Shown here piece by piece: positions 12,001 through 24,039 of a DNA stretch of 64,000 nt (position 1 is its first letter; each line of letters starts with the position of its first letter). A model generated the notes under the pieces. The model was not told the origin of the DNA, searched no databases, and saw only the letters and a program-made list of their open reading frames with translations. The stretch comes from Sabellastarte sp. h YS-2021 (taxonomy: Eukaryota > Annelida > Polychaeta > Sabellida > Sabellidae), in contig OZ024927.1 of assembly GCA_964017235.1 (NCBI GenBank), positions 22,401,160-22,465,159 on the forward strand, read 5' to 3'. The position numbers were made by a program, and so were the translations under genes.

Positions 12001-13869
12001 TTTATTGGAGTGCTACATGTCCTCGGGACACAACAGTGAACTCTATTCAAAATTATCATATCAATATGACATTCTTTCTTATGTATAAGCCAGTGTGCTC
12101 AGGCCTAACATTTTGTTAGTAGAATCATTAATGAGATACAAACTACCCCATCACCTAACAAATATTGCATATAACCACAACTTCAAACCTGCCTACATCA
12201 AATTGAAAATCCTAGCTTCTCTGCTACTGATCTTGTCCAAATTGTAAAAACATTTTTTCTCCAGTATCTCCAGTTTAAAGAGGGCTTAAATCGGAGATTA
12301 TTTTTAACAGATTATGATATTGTATAGATACTTACACCTTGATCGCACTGTTTGCCTGCTACATATGAGTGCAAAGTATGTAACTCATTAGGTTTCATTT
12401 CTAGCATGATGCATTTCATGTTTTGGTAGTGTTATTTTTAAATGTGCACGACCCACATATGACGTCCATTCACAGTTCACAATAAGGACAACGGTCATGA
12501 ACCAGTTCAAATCTGTGTCAACACAATCATACAGAACAGTGTGAACAGGCCTTAAGACTTATAACATTTTTCTAATTTTAATTAGGCATGGGACGATCAT
12601 ATATTATTCATATATTATATATATATACTAATCTCTATGAAAATGTAACATATGCAAAAATATAGGAAACAAAGTTATAATTTCATATTTTTACTAAGAT
12701 TCATTATATCTGTTGTATTTTAAATCTTTTCCCCATTTTATAAGCTCCCAATTGAGATGCTCATTAAAATATTTCATTTTGGTAATTAAAAAAATCTCTA
12801 TGCAGTAATAACCTCATCACTATCTTACTTCTGATTATAAGTTGTCGATATGACCTAGCAACAGAAGCTGAAATAAACATAGTTCTAATACAATAGAATT
12901 CATTACTCACCCAAATGTCAACCAAAGACAGCATTCGTGTAAGTGGTCCCTAAAATCCCAGGGTCTAAATTGGCTAAAGGTCCCAAGTATTTTCATTGAA
13001 GTTATTTATTTTTGTTTTGTTCAAACTGAGGCTTACAAAAGAAATCCCTACTGAAACAAAAGCCCTGGTTATAAGGACCAGAAGGGTGCAGTGAACATGA
13101 AACCATCTTTCCACAGGCAATGGGCATGCAATTATATGCATTCCCAAAACTGGAAGTGTTATTTTGAATATTTTTTATTTTGCATTTACCAATTCTCCAA
13201 TCATCCTATATCAGCACTCCGGCATTACTTTAATTATTACAAATTTTACTTGATCAACTGGAAAGCACTCCAAGAGTGCAGACCTCTGCAAACAAGGCAG
13301 CCAAGTTTGCAAAATATGACCTAGATCTCTCCAAAATGATTTTAACATAAAGTAAACCAACTCTAGATTTTAGTGTCTCAACACTTAAAGTGTCACACTA
13401 ACAATATATGTAATGTATGTGTTTCCTGTTAAGACTCAAGTAATTGCTATTTCTGCTCTACGAGCCAAACCCATCGAAATGTTATAACACAAGCTCAGGT
13501 TATACATGTTATTTGCACTTGAAATATTGTGGTAATGTACCCTGGGCCATATTTACAAATATTTTAAACTTAAACTTATGTTAAACCTCACTCTTAATCT
13601 CATCATTTCTGCATCATTTTATGCTTAAAGTCAAGCTTTTTACATTATAGAAAATTTTTAAACTCATGTTAAAACTCATGTGTGAACCCTTTTTTCTGAT
13701 TTTACACTTATACTCAAAAAGAACAGTTGGCTGACTTCTGTCATTTGTTTTGGTTCTCCATGTGTGTATAGTTAGAAACAATGGTTCCTCAAAACAGATT
13801 ACTGTGCTAAAGATGAACAAAAACTTTCAGTTTAAGCATAAGGCCTATGTACCTGAATGTTTTCATAAA
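6034..13869. other. Long stretch without a recognised gene
   Basis: AT-rich sequence. 9560-9800 resembles eroded dispersed repeat DNA ('aaaatttcagcagaatc', 'gtgagttacttggcaaacc'). An (aat/aac)n-like run lies near 9540-9560. The longest ORF (132 codons, 8481-8879 on -) has no homology I recognise. 13540-13850 begins 'gggccatatttacaaatatt', resembling a TIR element end, but no partner end was found. I see no supported coding exon. Confidence 0.5.
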
Positions 13870-13950
13870 GCTGCCACTGTGGCCAAGTGGGTAACACACT
13901 CACCTAGAAGGAACACAGAGAACAAGGTGTTATATATATCAAGAAGGTTT
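13870..13950 (+). mobile_element. SINE-B head fragment
   Basis: 'ctgccactgtggcc' then 'gtgggtaacacactcacctag' closely matches the tRNA-like start of the full SINE-B copies at 27931 and 42441 (ctgccactgtggcctagcgg, gtaacacacttgtctag). The match is lost within about 80 bp, so this is a truncated copy. Confidence 0.65.
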
Positions 13951-13994
13951 ACTAAGAAATACACATAGGTACAGCACTAGTTCTAGTGACTGAT

Positions 13995-14443
13995 AATGAT
14001 ATTAGCCGGAAAGACAGAGTCTCAGAGATGGCCATTTATCAATGTCCCTCAGGTTCTTTAGCCTGCCACTCTGGATAGGGCCCAATGACAGTAGAGGGGC
14101 CACGGTGGCAGAGTGGTAACACTCTCGCCTCCCACCTCTGAGGCCGGGGTTCGGTTCCCGGCACGCCTCAAGTGGGAAAGCTGGTAGTTGCTTGCCGTTG
14201 GTCAGCAGTTTACAGTACAGAACCCTAACGAACTGTATGTACTGGTTTCCTCTGCACTTCCAACTACCAGTCGTGATATGACCTGTACAGTGTTGAAAGC
14301 GACGTAAAACCCCAAATAAATAAACCAATGACAGTAGAGTACCATGTTTAGTAGTCATACATCTGCTATTAACTAACTGGTATTGAACCCAGACCTTCTC
14401 TTTGCCAAGGCATGTATATTACCCACTGGACCATGGTAGCATC
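13995..14443 (-). mobile_element. SINE-B copy, interrupted by SINE-A
   Basis: Read on -, 14443-14325 gives the SINE-B head (gtccagtgggtaat, ggtctgggttcaataccag), and 14096-14005 gives its middle (gggccctatcc, ggcaggctaaagaacct, attgataaatgg). Both align in order with the intact copies at 27931 and 42441. The two halves are split by SINE-A at 14097-14324, with one 15-bp stretch repeated at the junctions. SINE-B was therefore here first. Confidence 0.85.
14097..14324 (+). mobile_element. SINE-A, tRNA-derived, with 15-bp target-site duplication
   Basis: The head 'ggtggcagagtggtaacact' is box A-like and 'ggggttcggttcccggc' box B-like. A shared body follows (gctggtagttgcttgcc, gtttacagtacagaaccc), then a tail 'gttgaaagcgacgtaaaacc' and AAATAAATAAA. 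CCAATGACAGTAGAG occurs at 14082-14096 and again at 14325-14339, a 15-bp target-site duplication typical of LINE-driven insertion. This is the best preserved SINE-A in the window and defines the family for the other copies. Confidence 0.93.
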
Positions 14444-15559
14444 TTCAACCAAGGTCCTTTAAGAGAATCCTTTTCTTGTGTCATTTATCCTGTGAATGAG
14501 AATGTCTGATTTTATAAAATTATTTTCACTTTACACTTGAGCTATGAAAAAATACAGCATTTTAAATACACTATTTTAAAAGTGGGACATAAAATGCCTT
14601 TTTGTAGCTCGTTAACAACCATTAGGCAATACCTTTTGACAGTTGGCAATTCTTTTTCAGAGATCAAAAATGCCTTTCAAAGAGAAAATTGTCAAAAGAG
14701 AGAAAAAATGTAGAGTGAGATGGAGCCACAGAAAAACACTCTGCAGGAGTGATAAATCAGTACTAGGAAGAAGCATTTACTGACAAGGGAAATGAAACCC
14801 AAGAGTCAATCTTGAAATGTGTTTGAGTTTAAGGTTGACTGCACCTTAGTGACATCCATGCCAGTCCCTGGTCATGTGACTAGATGGAAGAGCCCATTGG
14901 TGGCAATTTGGGGATTGGCTATAAAGTCATTAAAAAATGGGTGCCTTGGCATGCGAGGAGTAACTTGCAGTGGTGTGATATAATGAAATGGAATTGACAC
15001 AAGAAGGATGTCAGATATTCATCTCTAAGGAGCATAAAATGTCCCCTTTCACACTTATCTGATAAGATGGTCCCATCTTCCCAGGTTTGCAAATATGTTT
15101 CTTTTAAGATGACTCAGGTGAGACACCCTGTCACATGCTAGGCTGAAACTTTGGTTGCCAAGTAGCTGCTTACATTTAAGCCATCAAGCAATCGGTTAAC
15201 TGTTTCTGATGTAATTAATACAGTCTTTGTGAAAATATAGCAAAAATGTAAGCTGTGTATGCGCTTTGCATGTAAACACTTTTTCTTTGTTAGAATGCAC
15301 TATGGCTGATTAAAAAGAATGCTTGGCTGTTGAGTGTTCACAGTCTTTTGTTGTGTGTGTTCCCATTTTAATCAAGTAAAGTCAGTAATTTAATAAATAG
15401 GGTTGCACTTTTTAACTGCACATAGCCATAACAGAAAGATGTTTTGCATTTTTTTATTTCCTTTTTAATGCTTGAAGCAAAAATATTTCTAGTTGCAAGT
15501 GAAAGTAATGTCATGATGATAAGCTAATTGCATTTGAATTTATATCCAGGGTAAAAAAT

Positions 15560-15950
15560 GCACAGCTAGCCATCCGTCCTGCAATAACGTGATACACACC
15601 TCAACTTGGCACAAAATAAAATATAGAATACTTAGTACACAGTTGATTATCATTGGTAACACTCATGCTTTTCTGGAGTTTCAAATACCATAGAAGGTTC
15701 AAACAGTTGAAGCCAAACTGACAATGGACATAAATTAATTGATTTTGGGAATTTCTGTATGAAACGTGTGAAATTTGTACCAGGTTGGGGTTTTGATTTA
15801 AGATAGAAGTTCTACTGTCACCCCTTGAAAAGCACTGTTAAAGGGGAACAATTGATTTGATTCTTTGTAGTTAAAGTCAGTTTATAATTTGCACTTGTGT
15901 CAATGCTTATTCTGACAAACCGAGCCTAGTAACATACTAAGATCATCTGT
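15560..15950 (+). repeat. Old dispersed repeat (family R1), copy 1
   Basis: Aligns in order with 31210-31560: 'acacctcaacttggcacaaa' / 'acacatcagtttggtacaaa', 'tttcaaataccata' / 'tttaaaataccata', 'cataaattaattgattttgg' / 'cctaaattaactggggaata', 'tcaccccttgaaaagcactg' / 'tcaccccttaacaagcactg'. Both copies lie on + and are old. No coding signature or clear ends, so the class is unknown. Confidence 0.7.
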
Positions 15951-16959
15951 TCCCTGTCACAACATTTTTAAAAATTTTATTGAAAGTCATAACTTTTTGA
16001 GTTATTTTGCAAACAGACAAACAAACCAACACCAACTAAAAATATCCCCTTTGGGAGAGGTAAGTAACTCTTTCAGCATCAATACTGCTCAGCCATAGAA
16101 TTTGTACGATAAAGAAAATCCGAATCTTAGTGTTTGCATTTTAGCACACACCAACTGGAAGTAAAATGCAGTTGATTTAAATAAATCTCTCCATAATAAA
16201 ATGTGAAATGACAGCTAAAGTAAGTAAAATTTTGTTAAAAATGGATTAAAAATAATTAGATCTGCTATTAGATTTTAATGCATTAACATCATCTTGGAAT
16301 GACATATTAGCAATTTACTGGTGAAAACATAAGATTGCGTGGGGTGATGCTTAAAAAAACATGGGTGATACAGAGCAAGGCACCAATATATTATACTTTT
16401 TGTCCATTAAATTTTTCAATTGGTTTATAAAACTGTTGAGTGGATATCTGTTTCAAGATTGGTTTTATTTGTTTTTACCAGAAGCACTGACAAAGAAAGT
16501 AAAGATTTAGTCTTCCTGAGGCGTCAAATGTGGTAATGTTACCAAATAATATTAGTTTAATACTACCTTAAAAACCATACTTTCTATGGCATTTTAAGCT
16601 AGCTACTATGGAGGCACCCCACAAAATTAATGCGAGGATTTGATTGGTTCGGGGTTTCTGATGGATTGATGACAGACAGATATTCGCATTTATTCATGTA
16701 GATATGCCTAACAAGGTCAAAGTTCAAATGGAGTTTGTAAATAACATTCAAAACAAAGGTCATATATTGGCATAGACCCTGAGTAACTCCAACAGGTTAA
16801 CATGACCTAGATTATCCAAATCACAACCAAAGAGGCAGAGTCAAATGATAAAATGCCAAATTATTTACTAGCCTATTGTAAGTTATGCATGGAGTGGACT
16901 GACAAATTGCTTAATATACTCACCAAAGAAAAGGAGTGCTGGTATACAGAGATGGAAGT

Positions 16960-17072
16960 ATAGGTTATTGGCCCAGTAAGTGTCCAATATTTGAAAATAA
17001 TGGACTGTCTGGAAGGGACCGAGTCAACAATCAATTATTTTCAAATATTCGACACTTAAATGACTATTAACT
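16960..17072. repeat. Inverted repeat / hairpin
   Basis: The left arm 'taagtgtccaatatttgaaa' (from 16977) pairs with the right arm at 17032-17062, read on - as 'taagtgtcgaatatttgaaa'. About 27 of 30 positions match, with a loop near 30 bp. It could be a very short MITE; a precursor hairpin RNA cannot be excluded but nothing else supports it. Confidence 0.6.
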
Positions 17073-18616
17073 GTTTAAATTGTACCCCTCTTTTAATTTG
17101 TAACTTTAAAGATGTTGTTTAGCATCCTTTCTGTTCATTCCTATATTTCTGGTGTGTACTTTTGGTTTTTTTATGATCATTTTAGTTGAAATAAAAGAAA
17201 AAGGGTTTCTTTGGAAATGTGTAACAAAGGCTTCTATATATGGTCAAAATCACAGAGTGGAACAACTGTCCTTTAGTGAAAGATATTGGATACTGTTAAC
17301 AAAAGAAAAACTCCCAGGTGTAATTTAATTATTGATAAAACATTACTGAAAATACTTGTCTCAAATATATTACTAGATTGAAATAGTTTTGATATATATT
17401 ATGTACCATAATAGTTAAATCCTTCAGATACCACATGAATTAATCAGACCTGAGTTGGTGAAAAAGATTAAACAAGGCCTAGTATGTTTTCATACATACA
17501 GGGACAATACTCTCCATAAATGTATGTTCGGTATTAAAGAACTAATTCTATTGTATAAATATAACAAGAGGCTAGAATATTGGAAATATCCATTGCAGTA
17601 ATTGCAGTTTTTTGTTTTGTTTTTTTGTGAAAACTTGGCGAGTGTGTTGCAATCATCCATACCAATGCTCCTGTGGATGTTTAAACTTGTCCCTAATTAG
17701 GTGATGGGCCAGAATCAGCTACTCTCTTTTAAAGCCACAAGGGACAAAAAGAACAAAAACTATGTATAATACACGAGTTAATTACAGAATCCAGTGCATA
17801 CATACCATAGCTACGACCATTGCCAAACCTCAGTGATACAACCTGTGCAAAGATTAAGGTTGCAATTATGTTTTGAAAGATCTATTGATGGGTCTAACTA
17901 TGTATGTATGGATATAAAGCTCCACATCATAGCCATAGACTGTAACATAAGATGATGAAAAATACTTTGTTTTTATGTCAACTACATTTTGCACATGTGC
18001 AGTGGAGTAATATCTGGCATTATATGTTCTGTATATATGCTTTGATATTGAGCCATTTTAAGCACAGGGATAAACTGGCTCAACGAGTGATAATGCAATG
18101 TGTTGTGGGGGGATTATGGGTAAATGGGAAAGCCATAGAGGGACACATACAGGCCATAGCACACCCCTGTCAGACATCCATCATCCTGGGCAGGTGTACA
18201 GGGCTTTTAAACCGGGCAGTAAAAACACAAATGGACCTCCGTTTTACAGGACCCAAAATGGAAGTGGTAGCCCTATTTATGGCCGTATAACTCCATTTTA
18301 AGCACAATAAAGTTCATTAATGTGCTATTTTCCCAGCAAGGAGCAGGGAATCATGGATATGTATATAGAGTAACTGTCTGTAACCATAGATAAAGCACTG
18401 TTTTACCCTACATAAAATAGTGTGGGGTATATGTTTGAATAAATATAAGTATATACATTGTATATTGGGGTTAAACTTTAAATCATTATGAACCGAAAGG
18501 TGATATATGTATATTAATTCCTCATCCACTGAAGGGAAAGGTCAGGGTATAATTTTTATTTGGAAAGCTTATGTCAGGAAAAAGACTTAAAGTTTGGTGT
18601 AAATGTAGCAGCTATT

Positions 18617-18637
18617 CCCCCCCCCCCCCCCCCCCCC
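18617..18637 (+). repeat. Homopolymer run of 21 C
   Basis: An uninterrupted run of 21 C in an otherwise AT-rich region. Its length is likely polymorphic and may be a sequencing artefact. The ORF that reads it as polyproline (18560-18760) is not credible. Confidence 0.95.
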
Positions 18638-20415
18638 TCGCATATTGCACTATATCTTTTTCCCTTGCCCAAGGATATGCGCGATGGTTTATATGTGAGT
18701 GTAACTCAGTGTAATGTGCTCTTTGGCAAGACCACAAAAAAAATTATTCATAAAGGTTAGCACCAAAGTGTAGGTGAGTGGTGTCATAAACCTTGGATTT
18801 ATAGGTGCAGTTCATACAAGGTTATGACTGGGTATCTAACCCAATGTCTGCTTTTTTGTTACAGAGGTGATCAGAGTGTATATATATATATTTGTATTCA
18901 CACAGGGCTTTAGACATGAAAGATTAGGGATTGACAAAGTAAAAAATTAGGGTTTTTACTTCCCGTTAAACAGCCAGGATCATATTGGGACAGGCCCTCG
19001 GCATTGTCACTTGTGCAAACATGTCCACACAGAGGTGACAGCCTGTGATTAGATGCTAAACTTGTTGACCCACTAGGGCCACTGAGGAATTAAGAGTAAG
19101 AACTGATTAATGTTTTTTTTCAAACTGTAACAAGCTATAGTGAATCACTTAAACATCATCACCTTGAAAGGTAATTATCCCTATTGTAATTTTGAAAAAA
19201 ATATATAATTATTCAATTCATTTGTTGCTTGGGTTGCAATTGGCTTTTGTGCCTGGGATCAGTTTTACAAAAGAGCTTAAGTCTTAGAGTTTTGTCTCAG
19301 CTTTAAAATTTGAACTTGATTTGGAATTCACAAAAAATGTTCAGTCCAAAGTCAGCTCAGACAAAAGTCAGTTTAATGTTTATTTTGCCTTTTAAGGCTT
19401 GTTTTCTAGCCAATAAGATATAGTGAGCAGGCTAGGTGTGACCCACACGCACCCCCACAACTTGACTTCACTTTATTTTTCTGAAACCTTATCATGTATG
19501 GATCATGAAATGCAGAGGTAACATGAAATATACTGGCATACACAGGGTTTTCTGGCCATATTGAACACTATACCATATTTTAAGCCAATTCACAACTGAC
19601 GTTGCTCATAAATATTAGCATATTTCGAATTGTATTTTTCCCTACTTATCTATGGCCAATCATGATAAGTAAGGTATCATGTGAAAGCTCCTTCACAGTG
19701 CTATCTAAAAAAATGAAAATTGGAATTAGGTATCAACATCATTTTGACTAATGGATCATGTGGCAACTCGTGGCCATAGAACTTCTGAGGAATTTAAAAA
19801 ATTACAGAAAAAATATCCATTTACATCATTATCTGAGTTACTGTGGTGGATATATCCACTGTTGCACTCAATTAATATATGGGGACATCCAGTATGCTTC
19901 CTTTGACACCAAACTTGTGAAAATATCTCAGCTAGAAGTTGAAACTTTAGGTATTCAAGACATAAAGGGTAAACATAATTTTGACGATTCAGTCACTTCA
20001 TTTATCTTATTAAGCTGTGTCATCTTGATGTTCTAGTTCTCTGCATGATTGTGATATCCAATAATATTAAGTCTCAAATGAAAGGTAATTCAACTCATTG
20101 TATATAATAAAGCTTCCCACCTGGAAACATTTGGACACTAATTATAGACTTGACGTTTGTGTTTATATCATAAATTACGTTATGGAATTATTCTTGAATT
20201 GCTAGTAGCACTAAGAATGTCAAAACATTGGCTTGGTGTCTTTAAAATGTGCATTGTTTGTATTCAAAATATGTTGTGTATATGTCCCACTTTCAATGTA
20301 TTTTCAAAAACATTGGCTTTCTTGTTGACATTACTCCAAAAGTAAAGAGCAGATTCATGAAATATTTAATGTGGATTGGGCCTGACTATAGAAAGAATTC
20401 ATGATCAGGTTCTAT

Positions 20416-20638
20416 TATTATTTGGATTTGATATTGATTTTAACATACTGTATAGGTTATGTCACAATGGGTAGTTTTAAGGACAGAGGACATATTAGTT
20501 GGTTCAGATCCTGCAATGTAGACTTTCGGACAATGGTAAGCAATTCCCAATTTTCCCACATAGGGTCTGGTGTCGGGTTCAAACCACTGACCTCAGAGTT
20601 GGAAGGCAAGTATGTTACCCACTACAGCACAGTGTCCT
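20416..20638 (-). mobile_element. SINE-A, diverged copy
   Basis: Read on -, the tRNA-like head (gtgctgtagtgggtaacata, ggtttgaacccgaca) is followed by the 'gggaaaattgggaattgc' body and a tail ending 'tgttaaaatca' plus AAATAA. Several differences from the 14097 copy show it is older. The 113-residue ORF on + across this stretch is an antisense artefact. Confidence 0.75.
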
Positions 20639-20769
20639 CCAAGTCATATGCTAGACACGTCCTGGTGGGGCTTTCTAGTTGTTTTGTATATCCAGGTGTA
20701 TTTATTACATATATTCAAGTAAGATTATTAGGTAAGGTTTAGCACCTGAGTCTACAATGGACCCTAAAC

Positions 20770-21191
20770 CAGGGTTCCCACATCCTTGAAAATCTTTAAA
20801 AAAATTGCTTCATTTTCAAGGCCTTGAAAGTCCTTGAATTTGTTATTGGCCAACTTCTGCATCTGCATCATCTAGTTTTTCGGCTATGGCAGACTCGGCA
20901 AAGCAAGTATGATCTAAGGTGAATTAAAGTGTACATTGTTCTAGCTATAGAATGTGTAGTCTGAACAAAGTTTATGTTAAAACATTATTAGATGTGTTAA
21001 CTAGCATTGTAATGAGTTTATAAAATGGTAAAATCATGTGACAATAAAGCATTTTGTGGGAGGAACAGACGGCTAGAAGGGAAGGTGAAGGAGGCCATGC
21101 CTTAAAATATATCCTTGAGAATTATTGTTGCAGACCTTGAAAATCCTTGAAAAGAAATTGAATCCAGTTATCAAATTCTGTGGGAACCCTG
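20770..21191. mobile_element. hAT-like non-autonomous DNA element, CAGGGTTCCCACA ends
   Basis: The left end CAGGGTTCCCACA and right end TGTGGGAACCCTG are perfect inverted repeats. Inside, 'ccttgaaagtccttgaattt' and 'ccttgaaaatccttgaaaag' are mirrored copies of the same words. Short elements with these termini are common in animal genomes and usually placed in the hAT group; that placement is from memory of the family. TAAAC directly flanks both sides; a full 8-bp hAT duplication is not seen. It lies about 230 bp upstream of a coding exon. Confidence 0.8.
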
Positions 21192-21423
21192 TAAACACTG
21201 GGGTTTCAGAAAGACATTGTTGTCTTTCAGTTCTTAAAATTTCTTTGTCATGAGTGATGGGTTATATGAGTTAAATGTCTTGGTTTCATGTAGAAGAAAG
21301 ATTATATATCAGCATTGAAATATTGATATATAATACCAACACTATAAATAAAGAAAGTCACATATATATTATATGTATATATTTTGATGGGAAAACTGTT
21401 TTCTTTCTATTTTTAATTCACAG

Positions 21424-21657
21424 AATGGAACCGCCAAGCAAAATGGCTACATCAAAGACTATAAACCTTACGGAAACCAACAGAATGGGCATCACTATAG
21501 AAACTACCCGAATAATATGCCCAAAGCAAGCGACGGCTTGCGAGACTATGCAAAGAACTACAACATTGCAAAAGACAAGAATACTGCTGGTATTCGATCG
21601 TCTACTGTTTCGGGAGAATATGTACATTACGATGCTGTGGATACAGATGTATTGTAG
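21424..21657 (+). CDS. Last coding exon of an unidentified gene (C-terminal 77 residues)
   Basis: A strong acceptor (ttctatttttaattcacag) opens straight into a 77-codon frame ending in TAG, with codon choice and composition unlike the surrounding AT-rich DNA. The product reads NGTAKQNGYIKDYKPYGNQQ at its start and ends GEYVHYDAVDTDVL. It is rich in Asn, Tyr, Lys and Gly, hydrophilic, without a membrane segment or cysteine. This would suit the cytoplasmic tail of an adhesion or receptor protein, but that is inference. The final T-D-V-L has Asp at -2, resembling a class III PDZ ligand. The exon is taken to begin in phase 0. Upstream exons on + were not recognised and may lie more than 20 kb away. 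A frame-shifted ORF over the same bases (21275-21664) is a shadow. Confidence 0.72.
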   Translation, partial: NGTAKQNGYIKDYKPYGNQQNGHHYRNYPNNMPKASDGLRDYAKNYNIAKDKNTAGIRSSTVSGEYVHYDAVDTDVL

Positions 21658-21830
21658 TTGTTAATTGTGTCTGTCTTTGTGTAACAAAATTGGTAAATTA
21701 TCTGCGTGATGTATATTTTTAAATTTTATCATGTGTGAAGACAAAAGAAATTACATTCGAGTCAGTAGTCCTCTTTCTGATGACACATATGAAAAATTTA
21801 TAGGTTATATAGTTTTTTCCAATATTTATG

Positions 21831-21836
21831 AATAAA
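21831..21836 (+). promoter_or_regulatory. Poly(A) signal AATAAA
   Basis: Canonical hexamer 174 bp after the TAG of the exon ending at 21657, suggesting a short 3' UTR. A second AATAAA at 22849-22854 could serve a longer form. Confidence 0.5.
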
Positions 21837-21849
21837 TTAGTACTTGTTT

Positions 21850-24039
21850 ATGCAAACTGGCAAATTGAATTGTGTTAATAGTATGCACCACTTGAAGAGA
21901 TAAATTTGGATGTTAGTTCTTGTCCCTTTGATGAGTGATAAAATTTTTTTAAAAAATACATCGCAAGGGTTATTTTTACATTCATTATCCACCACTTTGT
22001 TTGAATAATGACTAAAATAAGTTCATATTTATGTGTATAAATGTAATTTTACTGCACTTGTTTCTGATGTCTCTGAAATACAGGGAGGATAGTCTTAAAG
22101 ACAGGACAGTACAATGGACAGGCATTAAAACTAATTGTCTGTACATTGAAGTTGTGCTGTCCATAAGACTGTTTACCCTTGTATTAATCACAAATGTATC
22201 CAAATGAATTGTCCAAAGCTGCATCAGTGAAATATGAAAATATCAAGCTTAAGTTTAAAATTTTTTGGCATTGATGTTAATGCAACAAAAATGACCTAAA
22301 ATTCTTTAAAATGTATTTCTAATGATATATACAACATATTTATAGCTTACATATTTAGTGAAATGTTTACAAAAAAAAAGTTGTGTCAGCATTCATAACA
22401 CCAATTATCCCTAGTAAGAAGTGACGGGGAATTTAAAAAATTGTAACCTGAGCTCATATTCACTAGCATTTTATTCTTAGACCTATTCTTAGAATTGTCT
22501 AAGAAAATAACCATTTCTCTTAAAATCTTTAATAGTAAGAATTTTTTAATTTGTTGAAATTCTTAAACTAAAGCTAATAATGACAAATACATTTTTTTCA
22601 TAAATTTTTCAGAAATTTTCTTTTTCTTAGAAATTTTCCGTATTTTCTGGGATTTAAGCTAAAGGTAATCATGTGGTGGGTAATGAATGCTTTATTGACT
22701 GATGGGCTTATATAGTGCTTTATATATACCAATTTATACATTTGTATTTCTTTAGTGTACATTTTCATGTATGCAAATATTGTACACAATTTTTGTTAGT
22801 GCTGTGAACGATAAACCAATGTTCAGCATTTCATGCCAATGTGATAGAAATAAAGAAATCCATCAAGAATATTTAACAACCGATTATTGAACAAGACATT
22901 ATTTTAGACACAATAATGGTTGACATATACTTTAAAAATAAGGAAACCAATAAATTTGCAAACATATTGCACACATTTACTTTGTATTGGGTAAATTTAC
23001 TTTTTTTTACTTTAAAATATCTCACAAAGACATTGCCTGTTTTAAATTATGGATTATGTACATCGCTGGTTTAGTTTCACCATATCAGTGACATTTGTAC
23101 AACTTACCTATTCCTATTATTCAAGGCTGCAACAGATTTTTGTTAACATTCATTCTTTAAATAATGATTAGAAGTTTGACTTATCTGCGTACAAATTACA
23201 AATGATGAAGGCAGATGTGTTTATTTAAGTTACATAGTAATATGGTAATAGTTGTGAATAAAGTTGTGGTTTTACTCTCCCTTTCAACAGCATACTGCAT
23301 GAGCTTTTGTAAGTGGGTGGACCCTTCTCAAAATTCAAAATCGGTTACCAGGTCTTTGAAATTAACAAAGCACTGTCTGTTGCTTTTTTACAGTCTGAAT
23401 AAAATGAGTATTGTCACTCCCTACCTTAAAAACTCCACTGGCTTCACATATCATGTTATGTCTATTTAAATATACCCCACTTTACTTTAATTAACACCTA
23501 CATTCCTGTCTAAGATGGTAACTATTTTGACGGACCAGTATCTTTCAGAGTTACCGGTCCGAATGTCGTGTAACTTCAGAAATATATTTTTAATCGTTGA
23601 AATTGGTGAGATTTACACTTTTTACATTATTGCTATCATAGAAATTAAACCATTTATTTTTTATCACTTGCCACTTGGTCAATTTTGAAACTCAATATTG
23701 ATTTAACATACATTGAAATACGGACTGACAACTTCTGTTATGGACCTGTAATATTTTTAACTGTATAGGTCCCATGGAGTTGGAAAGTTTTATGGTAAAA
23801 TTTGTACAGTGCCAACCTATCTAATTGTACACTTTAATCAAGTGTTAATACTCACACTTGTTGAAATAGACTGCTTCCTTGGTCCATCCTAAAAAGATCT
23901 GTGGTAGGCATGACTTTACTGTGGCCACACAACAGTGGAATGAAACAAGTTTCCACTAAATATCAGATCCCATCAGACTATCTTGAGGTTTAGGAGCCAC
24001 TTCAAGACCCACCTGCTCAGACTGGTATGCCCACCATCA
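21850..24039. other. No recognised gene; possible extended 3' UTR
   Basis: AT-rich sequence downstream of the last exon. 22440-22600 starts 'gctcatattcactagc' with 'ttcttagacc' and 'gtctaagaa' words resembling a TIR element, but no matching second end was found. No supported exon or RNA gene. Confidence 0.45.

Noticed and set aside
18560..18760. Proline-rich ORF
   Set aside because: The prolines come from a 21-C homopolymer.
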